The notes under the pieces are model-generated. The model searched no databases. It was given only the letters and a program-made list of their open reading frames with translations, and was not told the DNA's origin. A stretch of DNA of 64,000 nt. Origin: Zhenpiania hominis (GTDB lineage Bacteria; Bacillota; Clostridia; Peptostreptococcales; Anaerovoracaceae). The position numbers and the translations under genes are program-made. The stretch is taken from contig NZ_JACRYT010000003.1 in NCBI RefSeq assembly GCF_014333425.1, positions 1 to 64,000 of the forward strand, written 5' to 3'. Below are positions 7,468-14,518 of the stretch, in pieces (the first letter of the stretch is position 1; every line of letters starts with the position of its first letter).

Positions 7468-8850
7468 ATGAGAAAACGGGAGGCGGTAACAAAGCTTCTG
7501 GAAGAGCATTTTGACGCGATTTTTAATGCGATTCATGACGACCTTCTGATTTCCGACGGAGAAGGCGTGGTGCTGCGGGTGAGCCCGGCTTTTGAAGAAC
7601 GGTACGGCGTCGATCAGGAGCGCGTAGTAGGAAAAAGTGTGTATGAACTGGAAGCGGAAGGGATTTTTAAACCTTCGGTGATCGCGAAAGTGTTGGAGAA
7701 AAAAGAAAAAATCACCATGCAGCAGAAAAACAGCAGGAAACGAAACATCGTAGTAACCGCAACGCCTGTCTTTGATGAAAAAGGCCGGATTCGGCTAGTA
7801 GTGAGTTATTCGCGGGATATAACGGAAATGATGGAACTGCAGGAACAGTATTCTCAGCTGGAAAACAAGATCGGGCAGTATACAGAAGAGATTAACCAGC
7901 TTCGTCAGAAAGCAGCCCTGGAAAACGGCGTGATCGGACATTCGAAAGAAATGGAGCATATTTTGGAGACGATCCGGAGAATCGCGGACTTTGACGCGAA
8001 TATCCTCATTCTGGGACCTTCGGGAGTCGGAAAAACAATGCTGGCGAAAATTGCGCATCAGCAGAGCAAACGGAGAAAGGGCCCGTTTATCGATATTAAC
8101 TGCGCGGCAATTCCAGAGCACCTTCTGGAATCCGAATTGTTCGGATACGAAAAAGGGTCCTTTACCGGCGCAGGACCGAATGGGAAAGTTGGTTTGATCG
8201 AACTGGCCAACGAAGGTACACTGCTGTTAGATGAGATTTCAGAGATGCCGCTCGGTCTGCAGGCAAAGCTGCTGAAAACGATTCAGGATAAAGTGCTTAC
8301 ACGCATCGGAGGTACGAAAGAAATTAAAGTTGATTTTCGGCTGATTACTGCATCGAATCGGAACTTGGAGGAGGCTGCGAAGAAGGGACTGTTTCGTAAA
8401 GATTTGTATTACCGGCTGAATGTCATTCAGATCCAAATCCCTTCTCTGCGTGAGAGAAGAGATGACATTCTTCCGCTGATCGATTACTTTACAGAAAAAA
8501 ATAACGAGAAATACGGACTGCACAAATCCTTTCAGCCGCATGCGCTGGAAGCGCTTGTGAACTACAGCTGGCCGGGAAACGTGCGGGAACTTTCCAATAT
8601 CGTAGAACGGGCGCTGATGACCAGCGAGGGAGATCAGATCCAAAGGGAGGTCCTGCCGGCCGAGGTGCTGAAGGAAGAAGAAAAACAGACAAGAGACGTA
8701 AATGATTTAAACAAGGCGATTGAGGAATTTGAAGGAGAGCTGATCCGAGATGCTTATCGAAAATACGGAAGCAGCATCGGAGTTGGAAAAGCCTTGGGAA
8801 TCAGCCAGCCAACCGCTTACCGGAAAATACAAAAGTATATTGGCAAATAA
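7468..8850 (+). CDS. Sigma-54-dependent transcriptional activator (PAS - AAA+ - Fis HTH)
   Basis: 460 residues. Residues ~15-120 are a PAS sensor (DGEGVVLRVSPAFEERYGV), and ~120-150 a coiled linker. The AAA+ domain has Walker A GPSGVGKT at ~183, the sigma-54 contact loop GSFTGA at ~230 (GAFTGA in most relatives) and LLLDEI as Walker B. A Fis-type helix-turn-helix lies at ~437-458. There is no receiver domain, so the signal is probably a small molecule bound by PAS. An AAAGGAGGGAAC site precedes the ATG. Directly downstream, past a terminator, lie paired ATATTC-N6-GAATAT palindromes and a -24/-12 promoter for the BCCT transporter operon, the obvious target. Confidence 0.93.
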   Translation: MRKREAVTKLLEEHFDAIFNAIHDDLLISDGEGVVLRVSPAFEERYGVDQERVVGKSVYELEAEGIFKPSVIAKVLEKKEKITMQQKNSRKRNIVVTATPVFDEKGRIRLVVSYSRDITEMMELQEQYSQLENKIGQYTEEINQLRQKAALENGVIGHSKEMEHILETIRRIADFDANILILGPSGVGKTMLAKIAHQQSKRRKGPFIDINCAAIPEHLLESELFGYEKGSFTGAGPNGKVGLIELANEGTLLLDEISEMPLGLQAKLLKTIQDKVLTRIGGTKEIKVDFRLITASNRNLEEAAKKGLFRKDLYYRLNVIQIQIPSLRERRDDILPLIDYFTEKNNEKYGLHKSFQPHALEALVNYSWPGNVRELSNIVERALMTSEGDQIQREVLPAEVLKEEEKQTRDVNDLNKAIEEFEGELIRDAYRKYGSSIGVGKALGISQPTAYRKIQKYIGK

Positions 8851-8882
8851 AAAAGAGCAAGTTAAAAAATTGCTCTTTTTTA
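8851..8882 (+). terminator. Rho-independent terminator after the sigma-54 activator
   Basis: AAAAGAGCAA at 8851-8860 pairs with TTGCTCTTTT at 8870-8879 around a 9-base loop, ending in a T-run. Confidence 0.85.
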
Positions 8883-8917
8883 TTTGCCAGAAGCCGGGGA
8901 CCGCATAGAAGGAGAAA

Positions 8918-8954
8918 ATATTCAAAAATGAATGACATATTCGAAATTGAATAT
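8918..8954 (+). promoter_or_regulatory. Two tandem palindromes, likely enhancer sites of the sigma-54 activator
   Basis: ATATTCAAAAATGAATGA at 8918-8935 and ATATTCGAAATTGAATAT at 8937-8954 share the form ATATTC-N6-GAATAT. The second is perfect; the first diverges in its last two bases. Their centres are 19 bases apart, about two helical turns, and they lie ~110-145 bases upstream of the -24/-12 promoter. That is the usual place for binding of a Fis-HTH enhancer protein. Confidence 0.6.
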
Positions 8955-9060
8955 GGAGAAAAAGGCTGATTTTACAAAGCGTTTGCGGAACATAATTCGG
9001 ATGTGAATAATCAGTGGTTTTGCAATGGATAAAAAGGTTGAAATTTTCAGCTTTTTGTTT

Positions 9061-9076
9061 TGGCATGGGATTTGCG
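9061..9076 (+). promoter_or_regulatory. Sigma-54 (-24/-12) promoter of the BCCT transporter operon
   Basis: TGGCATGGGATTTGCG matches the consensus TGGCAC-N5-TTGCA/T with the invariant GG at 9062-9063 and GC at 9074-9075 separated by exactly 10 bases. It lies 64 bases before the ATG at 9140. Confidence 0.85.
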
Positions 9077-9139
9077 TTAATTATAGGCGGCATGCCGATA
9101 ATTCATTCTGTTATTTCTTAAAACACTAGGAGGTTGTTT

Positions 9140-10660
9140 ATGGAGAAGCAAAATAGCAAGATAAAAGACAAAGCAATTATTGATAAACCTATTTCCATTG
9201 TCTGTATTATTCTTGTTGCCATCTTTGTATTTTTTATGTGCCTGAAACCAGAGGCGACCCTCAATGCAGTAAACGCGGTATTTAATGCAGTTACATCGGT
9301 AATGGGAGTACCGATTTTATGGTTTGTATTTATTGGTTTGTTTTTATGTTTGTATCTGGCGCTGAGCAAGCATGGAAATGTTAAACTGGGAGAAGGAGAA
9401 CCTGAATACTCCCTGTTCAGTTATATTGCAATGATGATGTGCGCGGCTCTGGCTGCGACCGCATCCTACTATTCGTTTGTAGAGTGGTCCTTTTACTATG
9501 CGGACCCGGCCTTCGGTATTGAGCCTTATTCGCAGGAAGCGGCGGAGATGTCCCTTTCTTATGCGTTTTTCCATTGGGGGTTCAGTGTGCAGGTTATCTT
9601 TGTGCTGACTGCAGTTTCTCTGGCTTATGCGTATCATGTGAAAAAAGTTCCGGTTCTGAGAGTCAGCGCAGTATGCGAAGCGATGCTTGGAAATTTCAAG
9701 TATAAGAAACAGCTTGGAAAGCTAATTGACGCCCTCACAATCTTGAGTATTGTAGGAGGAATGGGAGTTTCCCTGGGAGTAGGTGTTCCGCTGATCAGCG
9801 CAGGGATTGGAAAGATTTTCGGCATTGAAGTAACCTTTACGACAAATGTAATTGTACTGATTCTGGTAGCCGTCGTATTTTCGATTACTTCCATTGTTGG
9901 AATTGAGCGGGGAATGAAAAAACTGAGCGACTGGACACTGTATGCCGCTATTTTCTTAATCGCCTTTATCTTCATTACAGGACCGACACAGTTTATATGG
10001 AAAAACTTCACACAAAGTGTCGGCACCATGATTAGCAACTATGTGGATATGAGTTTGTTTACCGATCCGATTCGGGAGTCGGGATTCCCGGAACTGAACA
10101 CCATTTTCCTGTTTACTCTGGCCCTGAATTACGCGGCTTTAATGGGAATCTTTATTACAAAGATCTCAAAGGGCAGAACGATTCGGGAGATGATTCTGAC
10201 CTGTCTTGGCGGAATCAGCATCGGAACCTGGATTATGTTTGGAGTAAACGGAAGCTTTGGCATGGAAGCGGAATTGAGCGGAACATATGAGCTTTCAAAG
10301 GCAGCCGATACACAGGCAGGTCTCTTTGAACTGTTTGAGCAGCTTCCTGGGGGCACCATGATTATTCCGATTATTTTTACACTGGTGACGCTGGGATTCC
10401 TGGCGACATCACTGGATTCCGCATCCTTTACCCTGGCGGCTTCCGCTACAAAGAAACTGGATAAAAACGGGAATCCGAATTCCAAATTCCGTCTTGTATG
10501 GTGCGTTGTTCTGGCTTTGGTGCCGCTTTCCATCATGTTTGCCGGAGCGCCGTTTGATACGATTAAAACCATCTGTATTGTGCTGTCCGTGCCATTCCTG
10601 TTTGTCATTATCGGCATGTTGATCGGCCTGTTCAAATGGTTTAAAGAAGATAATAATTAA
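9140..10660 (+). CDS. BCCT-family (betaine/carnitine/choline-type) transporter
   Basis: 506 residues from the ATG at 9140, which has AGGAGG 7 bases upstream; a TTG at 9134 sits within that spacing and is unlikely. About twelve hydrophobic segments follow a short charged N-terminus. The SYAFFHWGFS segment near residue 143 corresponds to the conserved FHWG of the family. BCCT carriers move zwitterions with a quaternary ammonium or similar cation, driven by sodium, protons or exchange. The ureohydrolase gene follows after 31 bases with no terminator, so both share the sigma-54 promoter. The pairing suggests that the cargo carries a guanidinium group. That is inference; betaine or carnitine cannot be excluded. 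Confidence 0.9.
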   Translation: MEKQNSKIKDKAIIDKPISIVCIILVAIFVFFMCLKPEATLNAVNAVFNAVTSVMGVPILWFVFIGLFLCLYLALSKHGNVKLGEGEPEYSLFSYIAMMMCAALAATASYYSFVEWSFYYADPAFGIEPYSQEAAEMSLSYAFFHWGFSVQVIFVLTAVSLAYAYHVKKVPVLRVSAVCEAMLGNFKYKKQLGKLIDALTILSIVGGMGVSLGVGVPLISAGIGKIFGIEVTFTTNVIVLILVAVVFSITSIVGIERGMKKLSDWTLYAAIFLIAFIFITGPTQFIWKNFTQSVGTMISNYVDMSLFTDPIRESGFPELNTIFLFTLALNYAALMGIFITKISKGRTIREMILTCLGGISIGTWIMFGVNGSFGMEAELSGTYELSKAADTQAGLFELFEQLPGGTMIIPIIFTLVTLGFLATSLDSASFTLAASATKKLDKNGNPNSKFRLVWCVVLALVPLSIMFAGAPFDTIKTICIVLSVPFLFVIIGMLIGLFKWFKEDNN

Positions 10661-10691
10661 ATGAAATGTGAAAAGAGAGGAGAAAAGGAAA

Positions 10692-11612
10692 ATGAAATAC
10701 GAAGTACAAGAACATCTGCATTACGCTGGAATTCCGAGCTGGAACCACTGCCCGATTACACAGGATGTAGAAGGCGCGGACATTGTTGTTATGGGAGTGC
10801 CCTTTGACAGCGGCGTGACCTTCCGGCCGGGAGCGCGCTTTGCCCCGAGAGCGGTCAGAGAACAGAGCCTCATCGCCTGCTGCTTCAAATATCCATGGGA
10901 GTACAAACTGGCGGATGAAGCGAAAGTGGTGGACTATGGCGATGTCGGTTACTGGGTTGGAGCGAAAGCAACGGAATTCATGGTGGAAGATTCCTACAAA
11001 CATGCGAAAAAAATTCTGGATGCCGGATGCAGCCTGATGACCATTGGAGGCGATCATACGATTCCGTACGGACCGGTGAGAGCGGCAAGCGAGAAGTTTG
11101 GAAAACTGGCGTTAATCCATTTTGACTCTCATCAGGACAGCACAAAGAGTGAGACAAAGGCAGATGGAACGAGGAATCTGTCCCACGCCAACTTCGCTTA
11201 TGATCTGCAGGAAGAAGGATGCATCGATCCGGCTCATTCGGCTCAGGTATTCATCCGGACCGAAATGACGGAATGCGGGTACAATGTGATTCATTCCATG
11301 GACGCGCTGGACATGAAGCCGGAAGAACTGGCGGAAAAAATCAAGGGGATCGTAGGAGATATGCCGGTTTATCTGACCTTTGACATTGACGCTCTGGATC
11401 CGGCGGCGGCTCCGGGAACAGGAACCCCGGTTATCGGCGGACCGAGCTCTGACTTTGTGCGGAAGGTCCTGAGAGGGCTGAGAGGAATCAAAGTCGTTGC
11501 TGCGGATATGGTAGAAGTATTGCCGGATAAAGATCCGAGCAACATTACCGCCATTGCGGGAGCCGCGATTACACAGGATATCATGTACCTGATGTATGAA
11601 GCCAGAAAATAA
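10692..11612 (+). CDS. Agmatinase/ureohydrolase-family guanidino-compound hydrolase
   Basis: 306 residues from the ATG at 10692, preceded by GAGAGGAG and AAAAGGAA; an in-frame GTG at 10668 lies before that site. The binuclear manganese ligands of the arginase superfamily are present: GGDHTIPYG, FDSHQDS (usually DAHxD, here Ser for Ala) and TFDIDALDPAAAPGTGTP. The enzyme should hydrolyse a guanidino compound to urea and an amine. Members include agmatinase, guanidinobutyrase and guanidinopropionase, and the substrate cannot be told from motifs. No arginine decarboxylase is near. Cotranscription with a BCCT carrier, which prefers betaine-like acids, favours a guanidino acid such as 4-guanidinobutyrate over agmatine. 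A GC-rich hairpin ends the operon. Confidence 0.87.
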   Translation: MKYEVQEHLHYAGIPSWNHCPITQDVEGADIVVMGVPFDSGVTFRPGARFAPRAVREQSLIACCFKYPWEYKLADEAKVVDYGDVGYWVGAKATEFMVEDSYKHAKKILDAGCSLMTIGGDHTIPYGPVRAASEKFGKLALIHFDSHQDSTKSETKADGTRNLSHANFAYDLQEEGCIDPAHSAQVFIRTEMTECGYNVIHSMDALDMKPEELAEKIKGIVGDMPVYLTFDIDALDPAAAPGTGTPVIGGPSSDFVRKVLRGLRGIKVVAADMVEVLPDKDPSNITAIAGAAITQDIMYLMYEARK

Positions 11613-11633
11613 ACAGGAAAACAGACAGAACGC

Positions 11634-11668
11634 GCAGCATCAAAAACGGCTGCGCGTTTGCTGTTTAG
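11634..11668 (+). terminator. Terminator of the BCCT-ureohydrolase operon
   Basis: AACGCGCAGC and GCTGCGCGTT are perfect 10-base arms around a 10-base loop, followed by TTGCTGTTT. The T-run is interrupted but the stem is strong. Confidence 0.7.
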
Positions 11669-11710
11669 CGCTGAAAATACTAGAATTTCAATAATTTTGT
11701 CGATAAGAAC

Positions 11711-11739
11711 TTTACAAGTGATCGCCATATTGATAGAAT
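11711..11739 (+). promoter_or_regulatory. Sigma-A promoter of the NhaC-family gene
   Basis: TTTACA at 11711-11716 and TAGAAT at 11734-11739 are spaced 17 bases apart, about 50 bases before the start codon. The start point would fall inside the hairpin that follows. Confidence 0.55.
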
Positions 11740-11741
11740 AG

Positions 11742-11768
11742 ATGATGTATGCCAATACATCATTTTTT
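11742..11768 (+). terminator. Perfect hairpin with T-run just upstream of the NhaC-family gene
   Basis: ATGATGTAT and ATACATCAT pair perfectly around GCCA and are followed by six T. Transcripts arriving from upstream would terminate here, while those starting at the promoter at 11711-11739 would begin within the left arm and escape. It therefore insulates the gene from readthrough. Confidence 0.65.
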
Positions 11769-11789
11769 ATTTGTTAGGAGGTTTTACTT

Positions 11790-13394
11790 ATGGAATGGGA
11801 AGCTGTCAGTGTAGGGCTTCTTTCAGTACTGCCCCCTGTTGTGGCGATTGTACTCGCGCTCATCACAAAGGAGGTCGTATTTTCTCTGGTATTGGGGATC
11901 CTGTCCGGAACCGTTATTTATTCTTTCGCGCATGGTGACGGATTTGTAGGAATCTTTGATAACACAGTAAATTTAATGGGAGGCAAGCTGGCGGAAAACA
12001 CCAGTATGATTTTGTTTTTATGCCTGCTGGGAATTCTGGTCGCGCTTGTCAATAAAGCGGGTGGATCAAAGGCGTATGGAGAATGGGCAGTGAAAAAATT
12101 GAAGAGCAAACGCAGCGCGTCTGTCGCGACTTGTGTGCTCGGAGTGCTTATTTTCATTGACGACTATTTTAATTGTCTGACCGTTGGTACAGTTATGCGT
12201 CCGGTAACGGATCGGTTTCAGATGTCGAGAGAAAAGCTGTCGTATCTGATCGATGCGACGGCAGCGCCGGTCTGCATTATCGCGCCGATTTCATCCTGGG
12301 CCGCGTCGATCATGTCTTACTATCCGGAGTCTGCGGGAATGAACGGAATGACAGCGTTCTTAAAATCGATTCCGATGAATTTATATGCGATTCTGACTCT
12401 TGTTATGATTTTCTATATTGCAATCAAAAAGAATGCGGATTACGGTCCGATGTACAAGGCAGAAGCCCTTTCGGCAAAGGGTATCAATGAGGGCAGAGAA
12501 GAAATCGAGGATATGGAAGAGGAGTTCCTGAGGCAGATAAAAGGAAGCAAAGGAAAAATCATCGACCTGATTATTCCGATCTGCGCGCTGATCGTTCTTT
12601 GCGTTCTGACGATGCTTTATGTAGGCGGATACTGGTCGGGAGAAGGAATGTCTCTCTTTGACGCGTTCGGAAATACAGACGCGGGATCGGCTCTTGCGTT
12701 AGGAGCTTTCTGCGCTCTCATTTTCGCCTTTATTTATTTTATGCTTCGGAGAGTATTAACTTTCAAAGAATTTTTCGACTGCATCGGTCCTGGAGTGAAA
12801 TCTATGGTTCCGGCCTGCATCATTCTGACTCTGGCATGGACCATCAGCGGAGTATGCCGCGATCTTTTGGGAACCGGGCCGTATGTGGCGCATCTTGTAG
12901 AAGTTTCCGGCGTACCGGTCTGGATTCTTCCGGCGCTGATCTTCATTGTTGCGTGCCTCTTATCCTTCTCGACAGGTACTGCGTGGGGAACCTTCGGAAT
13001 CCTGATCCCGATTATTATTTCGATCTGTGAAATCGCTGCGCCAGAACTGCTGATTACGACCCTGTCTGCGACTCTGGCGGGATCTGTATTCGGCGACCAC
13101 AGTTCTCCGATTTCCGATACGACAATTCTGGCCTCTACCGGCGCGCAGTGCAATCATCTGCAGCATGTAGGAACACAGGTGCCCTATGCGGCGACGGTTG
13201 CGGTATGCTGTCTGATCGGTTATATTATCGCAGGCCTTACTGGAAAACTCGGTTTTGGAATCAGCACCGTCATTACGCTGGCTGTGTCACTGGTACTGCT
13301 GTTTATCGCACTAAACATCCTGCCAAAAAAATATGGCGAAAGCCGGTATCATATCAATGAAACGGTTAGGGAACAAAACAGCGGCGCCGTATAG
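11790..13394 (+). CDS. nhaC: NhaC-family Na+/H+ antiporter or related organic-ion transporter
   Basis: 534 residues with about twelve membrane segments and the NhaC-type features VNKAGGSKAYGEW near residue 88, IDDYFNCLTVG near 127, and FSTGTAWGTFGILIPI with GSVFGDHSSPISDTT in the C-terminal half. Named for sodium/proton exchange, this superfamily also includes amino-acid and organic-acid exchangers such as malate/lactate carriers, so the ion is uncertain. A TTAGGAGG site precedes the ATG. It has its own promoter and is insulated from the BCCT-ureohydrolase operon. A terminator follows at 13427-13470. It might export a product of the upstream pathway or help restore a sodium gradient; this is speculation. 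Confidence 0.85.
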   Translation: MEWEAVSVGLLSVLPPVVAIVLALITKEVVFSLVLGILSGTVIYSFAHGDGFVGIFDNTVNLMGGKLAENTSMILFLCLLGILVALVNKAGGSKAYGEWAVKKLKSKRSASVATCVLGVLIFIDDYFNCLTVGTVMRPVTDRFQMSREKLSYLIDATAAPVCIIAPISSWAASIMSYYPESAGMNGMTAFLKSIPMNLYAILTLVMIFYIAIKKNADYGPMYKAEALSAKGINEGREEIEDMEEEFLRQIKGSKGKIIDLIIPICALIVLCVLTMLYVGGYWSGEGMSLFDAFGNTDAGSALALGAFCALIFAFIYFMLRRVLTFKEFFDCIGPGVKSMVPACIILTLAWTISGVCRDLLGTGPYVAHLVEVSGVPVWILPALIFIVACLLSFSTGTAWGTFGILIPIIISICEIAAPELLITTLSATLAGSVFGDHSSPISDTTILASTGAQCNHLQHVGTQVPYAATVAVCCLIGYIIAGLTGKLGFGISTVITLAVSLVLLFIALNILPKKYGESRYHINETVREQNSGAV

Positions 13395-13426
13395 CGGATG
13401 ATGATTTGAGATGACTTTTTGAAGTG

Positions 13427-13470
13427 AACCCCTATGCGGATGGAGAGTAAGCTGCATAGGGGTTTGTTAT
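13427..13470 (+). terminator. Rho-independent terminator after nhaC
   Basis: AACCCCTATGC at 13427-13437 pairs with GCATAGGGGTT at 13454-13464 around a 16-base loop and is followed by a T-rich stretch. Confidence 0.75.
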
Positions 13471-13488
13471 AAAGGGGAGGTGCTTTTA

Positions 13489-14082
13489 TTGTCAGAACAG
13501 GAACGGATTAGAGCGTGCTTTTGTGCTTTTATTGAGGGAAGCCTGATTACTCACAACATTGATGAAGTCATTCAGCTTTTTACAGAAGATGTGATGGGAA
13601 TCGGAATGGGAGCGCAGGGAATCGTGCGCTGCAGAGAAGATCTGCGGCCGATTCTGCTGAATACCAGAAACGATGTGGATGATACAAAGACGGTAATTCA
13701 GTACAGCAATATGCAGATCCGCTATTATGGGGAGGATTACGCGGGAATCAGCGCGACCGTTTCCATTACAACAATCACGCGGGGCAGACAGCGGAAAAGC
13801 CATATCGGACAATGCGCCGGCATGCGGAGAATCAATGGGGAGTGGAAGATCAATATGGTGCAGGCTACGCCACTGTCTGTCGATATTCAGGAAATCGATG
13901 CCTATCCTCTTTCTTTTGCAGAGGATGAGATTGAAACCTACCGGAAACAGGAACAGTTCTCCAATATCATGCAGAAGAATATCATTGCGACATATAAAGT
14001 AGATCTTGAGAAAGGGGAATTTGAGGACTATCTCTCAACTGATCGATATTCTGTGCCGGTGGAGGCGGGCGAATGCGCGTAA
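13489..14082 (+). CDS. NTF2-like (SnoaL-like) domain protein; N-terminal part of a broken NTF2-GGDEF gene
   Basis: The TTG at 13489 is the likely start: AGGGGAGG lies 8 bases upstream, whereas the in-frame GTG at 13480 overlaps that site. Residues ~1-130 look like an NTF2-like fold: a helical start (RIRACFCAFIEGSL), a segment VIQYSNMQIRYYGED, then SHIGQCAGMRRINGEWKINM, where a tryptophan strand typically closes such domains. Such domains can act as small-molecule sensors. The frame ends at 14082, but a shifted frame just downstream encodes a GGDEF domain, so the ancestral protein was probably a sensor-cyclase. It may now be read as an isolated NTF2-like protein or be inactive. Confidence 0.55.
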   Translation: MSEQERIRACFCAFIEGSLITHNIDEVIQLFTEDVMGIGMGAQGIVRCREDLRPILLNTRNDVDDTKTVIQYSNMQIRYYGEDYAGISATVSITTITRGRQRKSHIGQCAGMRRINGEWKINMVQATPLSVDIQEIDAYPLSFAEDEIETYRKQEQFSNIMQKNIIATYKVDLEKGEFEDYLSTDRYSVPVEAGECA

Positions 14083-14503
14083 AAAGATTGAACTGGCAAT
14101 CGAACTTTATTCTATGCCAATGAACGGCGCGTTTTTTATGATCGACCTGGATCGGTTCAAACAGATTAACGAGACCGCGGAAATCTTAAAATTCGTGTTC
14201 TGCGAAGACGATATTATTGGACGAATGGGCGGCAATGAATTCTGCGTGTTCTATACTGGAAGGAACCGCGATGAAATTCTGGAAGCAAAAGCCGCGAAGA
14301 TCTGTGAGGAAGCCCGAAAGATCCTGCCTGTCCGGGAAGGGAAGGCAGGAACCTCCGAGAGCATCGGAATTGCAAAGGGGTATGGAAACGAAGAATTCAG
14401 CGAACTCTACCGCCGGGCGGACAGGGCCTTGTATGTGCAGAAATTTCAGTACGGAAAAGACGGATACACGATCTATGAGCAGCTGGATGAGGAGAACGAG
14501 TAG
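14083..14503 (+). pseudogene. Degenerate, frameshifted GGDEF (diguanylate cyclase) domain
   Basis: In a frame shifted relative to the upstream gene, the DNA encodes GAFFMIDLDRFKQINETAE and, soon after, DDIIGRMGGNEFCVFY. These are the metal-binding and signature parts of a GGDEF domain. The usual stretch between them (GHxxGDxxL...) is shortened, the signature aspartate is replaced (GGNEF), and no separate start codon with a ribosome site is evident. Loss of the phosphate-binding segment, the Asp-to-Asn change and the frameshift near 14070 together indicate an inactive cyclase remnant. Confidence 0.65.
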
Positions 14504-14518
14504 AGAAGCGTTGCGGTT

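Noticed and set aside
5987..7492. Long open frame (about 500 codons) antisense to the hydrogenase gene
   Set aside because: Its product is compositionally odd (rich in Arg, His, Phe, Asn), lacks any known motif, and the plus strand here has a clear hydrogenase with promoter and ribosome site.
8883..9139. Guanidine riboswitch ahead of the BCCT-ureohydrolase operon
   Set aside because: I looked for a conserved ykkC-type fold given the guanidino context; the region instead contains palindromes and a sigma-54 promoter and only ~55 bases are transcribed before the start.
2454..11612. A gamma-butyrobetaine/carnitine-to-trimethylamine gene cluster (acyl-CoA dehydrogenase, Etf and BCCT nearby)
   Set aside because: The genes are in separate transcription units, and no CoA ligase or transferase or TMA-forming enzyme accompanies the BCCT gene; its direct partner is a ureohydrolase.
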